A DNA stretch of 64,000 nucleotides from the NCBI RefSeq assembly GCF_002902365.1, contig NZ_PPQC01000046.1, positions 62,001-126,000 of the forward strand, in the 5' to 3' direction. Positions 46,728 to 55,037 of this stretch are shown here, piece by piece. The stretch's first letter is position 1. Each line of letters starts with the position of its first letter. The notes beneath the pieces are model-generated. The model worked only from the letters and a program-made list of their open reading frames with translations. It was not told the DNA's origin and did no database searches. This DNA comes from Staphylococcus cohnii subsp. cohnii. GTDB taxonomy: Bacteria; Bacillota; Bacilli; Staphylococcales; Staphylococcaceae. A program made the translations under genes and the position numbers.

Positions 46728-47885
46728 ATGAGTAAATTTACTGATCAAGAAAAAATTCAAATATTAGAAGACTTGATTAGCATTAAATCAGTTAATGACA
46801 ATGAAATCGAAGTTTGTGAATATCTGCAAAAGTTATTAGCAGAACATGACATAAAATCCGACATCATTAAAATTAACGACAGTCGTGCAAATTTAGTTGC
46901 TGAAATCGGTAAAGATGGCCCAGTATTAGGTATCTCCGGTCATATGGATGTTGTCTCTGCGGGCGATGAAAGTAAATGGACGTATGATCCATTCAAACTT
47001 ACTGAAGTCGATGGTAAACTATACGGCCGTGGCTCAGCTGATATGAAATCAGGTTTAGCAGCATTAGTAATCAGTATGATAGATATTCATGACCAAAACT
47101 TATTGCAACATGGGAAAATTCGTTTACTAGCAACTGCTGGTGAAGAAATCGTAGGTGAAGGCGCAAAAGCTTTTCAAGATAAAGGATATATGGATGATGT
47201 TGATGCACTAGTGATTGCTGAGCCTTCTCAAGATCGAATTATTTATGCACATAAAGGATCAATGGATATTCGTGTCACTTCCCGTGGTAAGGCATCACAC
47301 AGTTCTATGCCTCAACTAGGTTTCAATGCAATTTCACCATTAGTAAAATTTGTTTATAAAGCTGATGAAGGCTTTGAAAAATTCACTAAAAGTAATGATT
47401 TATTAGGCAATGCAATTATGAATGCCACAATTTTCAACGGTGGTAATCAGGTGAATTCCATTCCTGAACATGCTGAATCTGAATTTAATATTCGTACGAT
47501 TCCTGAGCATGATAACGAACAGTTCATTTCATATTTCAATGAAATCTTAAAACAAGTCGAAACTGAACAAACGGATATTGATATTGACACATACATGTCT
47601 AGACCACCTGTTTATACTACAGGACAAAACCAATTAGCTGAACTTGCTGTTGAAATGGGAGAAAAATATTTAAATACAACATTACCAACTGAAGCTTCAC
47701 CTGGTGTTACCGACGCGTCTGATTTACTAGTAGACAAAGATGAAAACTTTTCATTTATCATGTATGGCCCTGGGGCTGTAAGTCAAGCACACCAAGTAGA
47801 TGAGCACGTAGAAAAGGATATATATCTGACATTTGTTGATTTATTTACAGATTTCTTCTCAACTTACCTAAATAATTCAAACTAA
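46728..47885 (+). CDS. M20-family metallopeptidase, second copy
   Basis: A 385-residue paralogue of the protein at 24956, with the same zinc and catalytic motifs: GISGHMDVVS, GRGSADMKSG, ATAGEEIVGEG, VIAEPSQDR, SHSSMPQLGFNAISPL and SQAHQVDEH at the C-terminus. The annotation tradition is succinyl-diaminopimelate desuccinylase or a dipeptidase; the reaction is not decided by sequence. GAGG precedes the ATG inside a stem-forming leader. Monocistronic. Confidence 0.85.
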   Translation: MSKFTDQEKIQILEDLISIKSVNDNEIEVCEYLQKLLAEHDIKSDIIKINDSRANLVAEIGKDGPVLGISGHMDVVSAGDESKWTYDPFKLTEVDGKLYGRGSADMKSGLAALVISMIDIHDQNLLQHGKIRLLATAGEEIVGEGAKAFQDKGYMDDVDALVIAEPSQDRIIYAHKGSMDIRVTSRGKASHSSMPQLGFNAISPLVKFVYKADEGFEKFTKSNDLLGNAIMNATIFNGGNQVNSIPEHAESEFNIRTIPEHDNEQFISYFNEILKQVETEQTDIDIDTYMSRPPVYTTGQNQLAELAVEMGEKYLNTTLPTEASPGVTDASDLLVDKDENFSFIMYGPGAVSQAHQVDEHVEKDIYLTFVDLFTDFFSTYLNNSN

Positions 47886-47977
47886 GTATGATTATAAATC
47901 AATCATAAATACAATTTTGATAAAATAGTATAAAATCAAAAGACTCTGGGACATAAAGTTCTGAGACAAGTAAAAAC

Positions 47978-48012
47978 AGACAATTTCTATTGAAAAAGTA
48001 TAGAATTTGTCT
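47978..48012 (+). terminator. Imperfect hairpin of the CAATTTCTAT family after M20 gene
   Basis: AGACAATTTCTAT (47978-47990) pairs with ATAGAATTTGTCT (48000-48012) with one mismatch and is followed by TTTTTC. It fits a terminator for the M20 gene. Confidence 0.65.
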
Positions 48013-48258
48013 TTTTCATTATTGTTTTGATCATAGTTATCTCCTTAATCTACTACTTTCTTATATCAAGTGCTATTAAGTCAAAACCAAGTTCACTTTT
48101 GACGTGTTTGTTTTTCTAACCTATACTACATTTTTCGAATTCAATAATGTACGCATTGGGGAGAGACGCTTGAGGAAATAGAACAAGTTGAAGACTGTAG
48201 GTTGAATCCGTCCCCAAAGAAAGCGAACCAACAATAAAAAATATTGAATAAAAAAAGA

Positions 48259-48295
48259 AGCATTCAGATGAATTGAATTCAATCATCTGAATGCT
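48259..48295. terminator. Terminator after the esterase gene
   Basis: AGCATTCAGATG (48259-48270) pairs with CATCTGAATGCT (48284-48295), with ATTGAATTCAAT in the loop; A and T runs flank it. Confidence 0.85.
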
Positions 48296-48348
48296 ATTTT
48301 TCTGAGATTTATGTTTTATACTCTTTATCGCGTTAGAACGTGATTATA

Positions 48349-49317
48349 TCAGTCTATAATTTTTTTCAACTTATTGATAAATTTTTTTCTTTCAGGAATT
48401 GGAAAGATAGGATGAATATGAAATAACTGGTATCCTGGGATAAAGTTATGATCAATACCTTGAGCATTTAACGCTTGTGATAATTTAACCGCATCAGGAT
48501 AAAGCGTTTCTTTTGTGCCAATTGAAATAGTCATTTTTCCTAATCCATTGAATGCTCCGTAAATTGGTGAAACTCTCCAATCCGTTAATGACAGTTCACC
48601 AGCCCATAAACTAATTAAATATTTACTGCCCTCAATCCCTAACATTGGATCAACTTTTTCATAATTGTAAACTTCAGGATGACTAAATGTACCATCCAGT
48701 ACTGGTGAAATCATCACAATATCACTTGGTTGTGACATATTCACTGTTTTCAAATACTGTGCAAAAGATAATGCAATTTGGCCTCCAGCCGAATCTCCCA
48801 TGATAACAACACGTTCTGAACTCACTTTTTGTTCTAATTCACGTCTATAAATCACTTCTAGTAATTCGAAAGTTTCTTTATATGTGGCATGCGGAATTTT
48901 AGGATATATTGGCATTATTACTTTTGCATCAATAGCTGTTGCCAACATATCTATATATTCAAAGTGATATGGCAGTGGATCTTGGAACCACGCTCCACCG
49001 TGAATGTATATCACTACTTTTTGTTGACGATCTTCTTTATCATTCACAATATAATTGGTTACATTGTGAATTTTTTTAGTATAAACAGCATTGTCAAAGT
49101 GATAATTCGTACCTTCATACTCGCCTTGTGTTTGTGCTTTAACAAATTCAAGTGCTTTTTGTGCGTTTACTTTCTTTTCAAATGGTTGTTTCATCTTTGT
49201 TGCTCTAATCATTATTTCATACAAAAAGCTTTTATAACTACGTTTTTCTATAAGCTTAGCGTACAAATATGAAGCTATCACACTAACACTTGCAATGCTT
49301 ACTATTCTTTTTAGCAT
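48349..49317 (-). CDS. Alpha/beta hydrolase (HSL-type esterase), membrane-anchored
   Basis: A 322-residue hydrolase with an N-terminal hydrophobic segment (residues 5-22) that may anchor it. The hormone-sensitive-lipase-type oxyanion motif YIHGGAWFQDP is near residue 103 and the nucleophile is in GDSAGG near 176. A late Asp (GTKETLYPDA) and His (LFHIHPIF) complete a plausible triad. It probably hydrolyses carboxyl esters; the substrate is not known. GGAGG precedes the ATG. Single gene. Confidence 0.85.
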   Translation of the reverse strand: MLKRIVSIASVSVIASYLYAKLIEKRSYKSFLYEIMIRATKMKQPFEKKVNAQKALEFVKAQTQGEYEGTNYHFDNAVYTKKIHNVTNYIVNDKEDRQQKVVIYIHGGAWFQDPLPYHFEYIDMLATAIDAKVIMPIYPKIPHATYKETFELLEVIYRRELEQKVSSERVVIMGDSAGGQIALSFAQYLKTVNMSQPSDIVMISPVLDGTFSHPEVYNYEKVDPMLGIEGSKYLISLWAGELSLTDWRVSPIYGAFNGLGKMTISIGTKETLYPDAVKLSQALNAQGIDHNFIPGYQLFHIHPIFPIPERKKFINKLKKIID

Positions 49318-49639
49318 TTCATATTACCTCCAGTGAACAATTAATTCGTGATTATAGAGTTAGTCTCAACAATAAGATAAACTCTATATTGTGCTTCATC
49401 CATAAGTTTATTAAAGCACTTAAACATCACACACAAGCTTGCCATGCTCAAATAAGTTGTATAATTAGTGCATTTCACACATCAAAAAATAGCAAGTAAT
49501 CCTTTTAAGAACAAGCTATAAAACGCCTTTTGGATACAATTTTCCAAAACTAGAGCGAAGTTGAATTATAGTTAACTCATTTTATTAATATGTATTGTAC
49601 ATTTCATTACGAAATGATGTAATGTTAATTTGTATTAGG
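49318..49639. other. Intergenic region, nothing seen
   Basis: 322 bases between the esterase gene (divergent promoter side) and the 3' end of an acetyltransferase gene. I see no gene, clear hairpin or operator. Confidence 0.4.
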
Positions 49640-50161
49640 TTAGCTCTCGAGTATATCTGAATCTATTGAAAATGATTGGTTTATCATCATTGACATATAT
49701 AATTCATCATAAAAATTTTGATCCATATAAATAGATTCATGTTTGATACCTTCAATTTTGAATCCTAATTTCTCATAAAATTTAACTGCTGGAGTATTAG
49801 TTGTAATGACAGTTAATTCTAGTCTTCTTAACCCCTTACGCTCAGCCCATTTTATTGTTTCTTGAAACATCTTTGTTGCTAACCCTTGATGATGTTTTTC
49901 GTTTATCACTCCGGTTACAATATAACCGATATGCTTGATTTTTGCTAATCTACTAATATGTACAGATAAATATCCTAGAATGTCATTTTCATCAGTTTTA
50001 ACACCAATATAGAAGTTGTGTTTAATATCATCAACGAATCTATCTTTATTAAAACTTCTTTCATCAGGTAAATAGAGCATGTATTGTGTCTCTTGATCAA
50101 TCTTTTTCATGCAAGTATACAGCGCTTCAGCTTCATTCGGACATATTCTTTCTATGCGCAT
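49640..50161 (-). CDS. GNAT-family N-acetyltransferase
   Basis: A 173-residue GNAT protein. The acetyl-CoA binding motif A is HIGYIVTGVINEKHHQGLATKMF near residue 85, followed by LRRLELTVITTNTPAVKFYEKLGFKIEG, the classic motif B. It resembles acetyltransferases acting on proteins or amines; the substrate is unknown. ATG 50161 follows GGGGAGGAG; the longer frame from 50203 includes that site. Confidence 0.85.
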   Translation of the reverse strand: MRIERICPNEAEALYTCMKKIDQETQYMLYLPDERSFNKDRFVDDIKHNFYIGVKTDENDILGYLSVHISRLAKIKHIGYIVTGVINEKHHQGLATKMFQETIKWAERKGLRRLELTVITTNTPAVKFYEKLGFKIEGIKHESIYMDQNFYDELYMSMMINQSFSIDSDILES

Positions 50162-50380
50162 AAATACTCCTCCCCAATTCAATAGATTAATCTTATCATA
50201 CATTATTTTTATTATATATGATACTTGTGTTTTAATTTACCTCATTTTTATTTTAGACAATTTACTTTTAATTATAAATTTTTAAAAATTGAAACATCCT
50301 ATTATTAGTATTACTTTTATGTTAATAAACTAACAACAGGATGTCTAAGTACTTATAATTCAACACTATTTCATATTCAT

Positions 50381-50710
50381 TTATGATTTTAAACTTTCAT
50401 ACATCATGGATAATTGGTGTTCTATTTGTTGCATATCAATAAATCTACCTTGGCGATGCATTTCTTTACCGTTGAGAAAGATCAAATCAACCGGCACTGT
50501 AAAGATAGATAATTCACCAGCTATTTCTTCTATATTACTTTGATTAATCACACCTAATGGTATGCCTGGGAATTCACGCAACATGTCCTCAATTTGCGGC
50601 AACACCGCATGGCAAACACTGCAATTATCTCTCATTACATGAATGACTACGAGCGGTTGTTTGTTAATAAATGAATGATATTCATCCATGGAAGTTAATG
50701 TTTGAGTCAT
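50381..50710 (-). CDS. Thioredoxin-like protein
   Basis: A 109-residue thioredoxin-fold protein with the active-site pair CSVC near residue 34 (rather than CGPC) and the cis-proline strand FTVPVDLIFL. Such proteins reduce disulfides or protect thiols; the partner is not known. ATG 50710 follows AAGGAGG; an earlier GTG at 50719 is within the site. Single gene. Confidence 0.85.
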   Translation of the reverse strand: MTQTLTSMDEYHSFINKQPLVVIHVMRDNCSVCHAVLPQIEDMLREFPGIPLGVINQSNIEEIAGELSIFTVPVDLIFLNGKEMHRQGRFIDMQQIEHQLSMMYESLKS

Positions 50711-50827
50711 ATAGAACACCCTCCTTAATTATAAAGTGTTTAATATTATGCACCATATATAGCATGCTTCGCAATTTATATGCTTTCGACTACCAAATGT
50801 GCACGTAATCATCATATCTAAATATAT

Positions 50828-51811
50828 TTACAAATCATTATTGAAATTTGGCAGTAATCGTTGAATACGCGTTCTCGTTTCTTCAGTATAACCTTGTAGC
50901 CCACCTGTATGAATAAACAAAATTGTTTGTTGATCATCATATTTTCCTTCTTGAATTTCTTTAACCATACCTCTAAAAGCTTTTCCTGTATAGGTTGGAT
51001 CTAAAACAATACCTTCTTGTTGTGCAATATCAATATAAAATGCTAATTCTTCATCAGTTGCTTGTGCATAACCTAATCCAATATAACTATCATTAATGGT
51101 AATTGTATCGAATGTATCTATGCTTTCATCTAACTGTTTAATGATTGTTTGCACTTTATTTTTAAAGGCTGCTGCACTTTCATTAACTGCATATCCAATT
51201 ATCTTTGTAGGTAGGTTGTGACTGTGTTTACCAAACCATAAACCTGCATATGTGCCACCTGACCCTACAGCTACATTAATAGAGTCAAAATGACAACCTA
51301 ATTCAGCCTCTTGTTCTATAATCTCTTCAAAAGCATTGATATAACCATGCGTACCTATCCAATCTGATGCGCCAGTTGGTATCATAAAAGGTGTTTTGTT
51401 TTTATTTTCTAGTGTATGGCTCAATTGTGCCATCGCTATTTCTCGAGACTGATCGTCGTCAATCACATGTACATGAGCACCAAGCATAGCATCTAAGAAT
51501 AAATTACCTTCAAAAGATTTCATTGTACCTTTTAACACGAGATGACATTCAATTTGATATTTTGCACATAGTGCTGCTGTTGCTCTAGCATGATTAGATG
51601 TGATTGCACCTGTCGTAATAATCGTATCATAGCCATGATCAATTACATATTGTATCGTATACTCTAACTTTCTTACTTTATTCCCTGATATTTCAGTGCC
51701 AGTATAATCATCTCTTTTAATATAAATTTCTTTGCCCAAACGTTTACTTAAGTGTTCTAACTTATGAATAGGCGTGGGTAAGTTGGCGACATCTAACTTT
51801 TTATTTAACAT
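50828..51811 (-). CDS. D-cysteine desulfhydrase / ACC deaminase-family PLP enzyme
   Basis: A 327-residue fold-type II PLP enzyme. The PLP lysine is in SGNKVRKLEY near residue 49; the family motif ITTGAITSNHARATAA follows near 68 and the phosphate loop VGSGGTYAGL near 188. D-cysteine desulfhydrases convert D-cysteine to pyruvate, sulfide and ammonia. It lies 28 bases after a VOC protein gene and is probably co-transcribed. ATG 51811 is chosen with CAGGAGG upstream. Confidence 0.83.
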   Translation of the reverse strand: MLNKKLDVANLPTPIHKLEHLSKRLGKEIYIKRDDYTGTEISGNKVRKLEYTIQYVIDHGYDTIITTGAITSNHARATAALCAKYQIECHLVLKGTMKSFEGNLFLDAMLGAHVHVIDDDQSREIAMAQLSHTLENKNKTPFMIPTGASDWIGTHGYINAFEEIIEQEAELGCHFDSINVAVGSGGTYAGLWFGKHSHNLPTKIIGYAVNESAAAFKNKVQTIIKQLDESIDTFDTITINDSYIGLGYAQATDEELAFYIDIAQQEGIVLDPTYTGKAFRGMVKEIQEGKYDDQQTILFIHTGGLQGYTEETRTRIQRLLPNFNNDL

Positions 51812-51839
51812 TATTTTCAACCTCCTGCGTCAATATTTC

Positions 51840-52355
51840 TTACACTTCTGGAATAAATACGCTTGCCTCGCTATCCCTAGGATAATAATAACCATTTGGT
51901 ATCGTTTGCAACTCAATTAAACTCCCCCAAGGAGTTTTAACATATACCGTTCGATTACCATCTGTATCTTCATATTTTGTATTACTATGCGGTTCAGAAA
52001 TAGGTTGTCCCCCAGCTTGCTTGATTTTATTAAACGATGCTTCAAAGTCATCCACGTAAAATGAAATATGTGTATAACCTATGTCTTGTAAATTTACAGC
52101 GCTTTTTTGATTTGCATATACAAATTCAAACATCTCTATATTAGGTCCATCATTGAACACCATCATTCTCTTTTTAACGATTTCAGCGCCATTCTCCAAT
52201 CCCAATACATGTTCAACAAATTGACCACCTCTAGGTTCATCCATTTTAGTTTGACTATCATAAGCAATACGACCATCTAAAGCTTCCTTAAAAAAAGCAG
52301 TTGCTATTTCAATATCAGGTACAGTTAAACCAATATGATTAATACCTCTAGTCAT
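51840..52355 (-). CDS. VOC-family (glyoxalase-like) protein
   Basis: A 171-residue single-module glyoxalase-fold protein. It begins MTRGINHIGLTVPDIEIATAF (metal-ligand His), has YTHISFYVDDFEAS in the second half and ends with TPWGSLIELQTIP carrying the acidic ligand. It may be a dioxygenase, isomerase or lyase; nothing decides. First gene of a pair with the D-cysteine desulfhydrase-like gene. ATG 52355 follows AAGGGGG; upstream in-frame codons are less likely. Confidence 0.78.
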   Translation of the reverse strand: MTRGINHIGLTVPDIEIATAFFKEALDGRIAYDSQTKMDEPRGGQFVEHVLGLENGAEIVKKRMMVFNDGPNIEMFEFVYANQKSAVNLQDIGYTHISFYVDDFEASFNKIKQAGGQPISEPHSNTKYEDTDGNRTVYVKTPWGSLIELQTIPNGYYYPRDSEASVFIPEV

Positions 52356-52504
52356 CAAGTTGTAATCCCCCTTATATATCATTTTTCGTCTGCTTTATAT
52401 CATAGCTAATATCAGTCAATACACTAAGTTAACTAACAATTGTCTGTGACTTGGACACACCAAACACCGTTAAGCATGTTCTATACAGACAATCAATCTA
52501 ACAT

Positions 52505-53068
52505 TTAATTACTTTCAGCCAAGTCAAAATGATTTTTCAATAAAATATATCGATTCATATCCTGATATTTTTCACCATCAAACATGTCTTGAATATCAGT
52601 TGCGACAAAATGAAAACCTGCATTTTCTGCAACTTTGTTACTAGCAATATTTCTTACGTCTGCAATAATCGTGAGTTTATTCAATTCTAAAATTTCAAAT
52701 GCATAATGACATATAAACACCACACTTTCCGTCGCAATTCGCTTCCCTGTATATCCTTTCGCCAGCCAATAACCTATTTCTGCTTTTTTATTTTTTAAAT
52801 CGATTTTATGTAAATCTATTGTGCCAATCAATTTATCTTCATAATAGATTAGAAATAATTGACCTTTACTTTCAGCTTGATGTTGTATCATCATTTTCAA
52901 ATATGATTTTTCTGCATCTACAGTGAGATCTTCGGTAATAAAATCTAAAAATCTCGATAAATGTGTAAAATTTTCTTGAATGGTTTCAAATAATGACTCA
53001 GCCATTCTAAGGTCTGGTGGTCTTAATGAAACATTTGGCAGTATTTCTATAAACGGTCTATATTGCAT
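52505..53068 (-). CDS. RimJ/RimL-type GNAT acetyltransferase
   Basis: A 187-residue acetyltransferase of the RimJ/RimL (ribosomal-protein) branch: ILPNVSLRPPDLRMAESLF at the N-terminus, IGYWLAKGYTGKRIATESV near residue 100 and NIASNKVAENAGFHF near 145. It may acetylate an N-terminal amine or a small molecule. AGAAGGTGAG precedes the ATG. Single gene, followed by an unlinked VOC pair. Confidence 0.85.
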   Translation of the reverse strand: MQYRPFIEILPNVSLRPPDLRMAESLFETIQENFTHLSRFLDFITEDLTVDAEKSYLKMMIQHQAESKGQLFLIYYEDKLIGTIDLHKIDLKNKKAEIGYWLAKGYTGKRIATESVVFICHYAFEILELNKLTIIADVRNIASNKVAENAGFHFVATDIQDMFDGEKYQDMNRYILLKNHFDLAESN

Positions 53069-53153
53069 TGTCTCACCTTCTATAATTATGTCTTATACCA
53101 TATCTTATTTGTAATTTCTGAATATTTCAACACTTTAATGATTAAATAAAAAA

Positions 53154-53205
53154 TAGGAGCATCTCAGATATCTAATTAATCCTTTAATATCCGAGACTAC
53201 TCCTA
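53154..53205. terminator. Terminator after the yfcC-type gene
   Basis: TAGGAGCATCTCAGATAT (53154-53171) pairs with bulges to ATATCCGAGACTACTCCTA (53187-53205), followed by T residues on the minus strand. Confidence 0.75.
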
Positions 53206-53250
53206 ATAACATGAATTTCAAGCTAGTATAATGACTTAGCAAATCACTAC

Positions 53251-54645
53251 TTAATAACCTATTATCAAGGCAATAGACATGCCAATACAACATATGATTA
53301 CCCATACTAAAATTAATTTCCAAGCAAATTTAAGCCACTGAGTATAAGATATTTTTCCAACAGCTAAAGCACCCATTAAAATTGCAGAAGTTGGAAATAA
53401 GACATTACTGATTGTATCTCCATATTGAAACGCAAGTACAGTAACTTGTCTATTGATATGTAATAAGTCCGAGATTGGTACCATTAATGGCATGGTAGTT
53501 AATGCTTGGCCAGAACCTGATGGTATAAAGAAATTCAAAAAGAATTGTAAGACAAACATCGCGATGATTACTGCCGAAGAAGGTACATCTGTAAGCAAGG
53601 TTGTCATGCCATGTACGATGGTATCTATGACTTGGCCATTTTCTAAAATGACAATAATACCTTTAGCAAAGCCAACAATCATTGCCCCAAACAAAATATC
53701 TTTCATACCTTCTATCATTGCTTCAAATGTACCGTTGATGCCCAATCCTCCTATGACACCTGCAAGTAAACCTGCCAATAAGAAGTTCGCACTCATCTCG
53801 TTAAAGGACCATCCATAATTAAAAATACCAAACACATTTAATACGATTGCTGCAACAATGAGTAATAAACCAACTTTTTGTCGTTTCGTAAAACGTGGCG
53901 TATCCATCGTTTCCGTAGATTGTCCTTCAACTTGTTCCAGTTCGTAAACAATACTTTTAGACATATCTTGTTTCACTTTACGTGCATATATCATCACTGT
54001 TGTAATAGCTGCCAGCAAGATAAAGATGTAAATAATTGAACGCAAGCCCCAACCTGAAAATAATGGTAACTCCGCTACAGATTGTGCAACACCTACAGTA
54101 AATGGATTTAACATACCACCAATAAAGCCGCTTGCTGCTCCAAGTATAACCATTGCCGCTCCAGTCAACGCATCATATCCTAATGTTCTCGCTATAATAA
54201 TTCCAATGGGAACAAAGATAATCGTCTCTTCTGCTAATCCTATTGAAAAACCTAGTATAGAAAATATCGTCATAGTCAAAGGAATCATCAATACTTTATA
54301 AGATCCTAAAGTGCTCATTGCTTTATTCACACCATTTTCAAATGCACCTGTTTTATGGACAATACCGAATGCGCCACCCACTAAGAAAATGTAAAATACA
54401 ATTTCACCACCGCTTAGTAATCCTTCTGGTATTGCTCGAAATATATCAAAAAATGAAACGCCATGTTGTGATACTTCTTGATATGAACCAGATATAACCA
54501 ATGTTTGTCCATCTTTTTTTTCGCGTGCATATTCCCCAGCTGGTATTAAATATGTCAGTAAACTTGCCACTACAATGATAAATAATAACAATGCATATGT
54601 ATGTGGTGTTTTAAATGTTATCTTTTTAAAAATTGATTTGAACAT
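53251..54645 (-). CDS. YfcC-family membrane transporter
   Basis: A 464-residue multi-spanning protein of the YfcC/DcuC-like family: TPHTYALLLFIIVVASLLTYLIPAGEY at the N-terminus, GGAFGIVHKTGAFENGV near 85, GLAEETIIFVPIGI near 135 and FFIPSGSGQALTTMPLMVPI near 370. Family members carry basic amino acids or short-chain dicarboxylates; the substrate is unknown. ORF complete. It lies downstream of cidC in the same direction but is separated by a terminator, so it is likely independent. Confidence 0.85.
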   Translation of the reverse strand: MFKSIFKKITFKTPHTYALLLFIIVVASLLTYLIPAGEYAREKKDGQTLVISGSYQEVSQHGVSFFDIFRAIPEGLLSGGEIVFYIFLVGGAFGIVHKTGAFENGVNKAMSTLGSYKVLMIPLTMTIFSILGFSIGLAEETIIFVPIGIIIARTLGYDALTGAAMVILGAASGFIGGMLNPFTVGVAQSVAELPLFSGWGLRSIIYIFILLAAITTVMIYARKVKQDMSKSIVYELEQVEGQSTETMDTPRFTKRQKVGLLLIVAAIVLNVFGIFNYGWSFNEMSANFLLAGLLAGVIGGLGINGTFEAMIEGMKDILFGAMIVGFAKGIIVILENGQVIDTIVHGMTTLLTDVPSSAVIIAMFVLQFFLNFFIPSGSGQALTTMPLMVPISDLLHINRQVTVLAFQYGDTISNVLFPTSAILMGALAVGKISYTQWLKFAWKLILVWVIICCIGMSIALIIGY

Positions 54646-55037
54646 TTTAAATATCCCCCATTAAATGGTTTTTAATTGAAAAAATCATAATCTAAAAAAT
54701 AACCTAATCAATCAATTTAATAAATTACTGTTATAATTATACACTTTATAGATATTATGCTGAATTTTCAATCTATTTTTAAATATCTTTAACTAAATTA
54801 CAAAATATTTTGATTTTGAACGTGCATGCTTGCCTGGGGATATGATTCGAGCCTGTAGTCTCTCGCTCATATCATACCTCTAGTTTTCATTACACTATGA
54901 CACTTTTCTATCCGAAATGAGCGTGATACAAAACTTCACAAAGCAAAGAAAACGCCAATTTCTATAATATTTCAATAGAAATTGGCGTTTATTTTAGTCA
55001 CAGAAATTAAAGTCTCTATATTTTTGCTTATATCAAC
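54646..55037. other. Intergenic region between cidC and the yfcC-type gene
   Basis: About 390 bases with a long perfect hairpin (54950-54990) after cidC. The remaining bases contain the yfcC-type promoter but I cannot place it securely. Confidence 0.5.
54950..54990. terminator. Hairpin of the CAATTTCTAT family after cidC
   Basis: AAACGCCAATTTCTAT (54950-54965) pairs exactly with ATAGAAATTGGCGTTT (54975-54990). Its leading AAAGAAAACG context matches the 16602 copy. Confidence 0.88.

Larger units (their letters stand above)
47886..48348. other. Intergenic region with hairpins and a repeat-like segment
   Basis: 463 bases without a gene. It contains a degenerate member of the CAATTTCTAT hairpin family (47978-48012), a G-rich segment at about 48155-48235 with flanking TTGGGGA/TCCCCAA, and the terminator at 48259-48295. 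The middle segment looks less AT-rich than its surroundings and may be a dispersed element or RNA. Confidence 0.5.
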
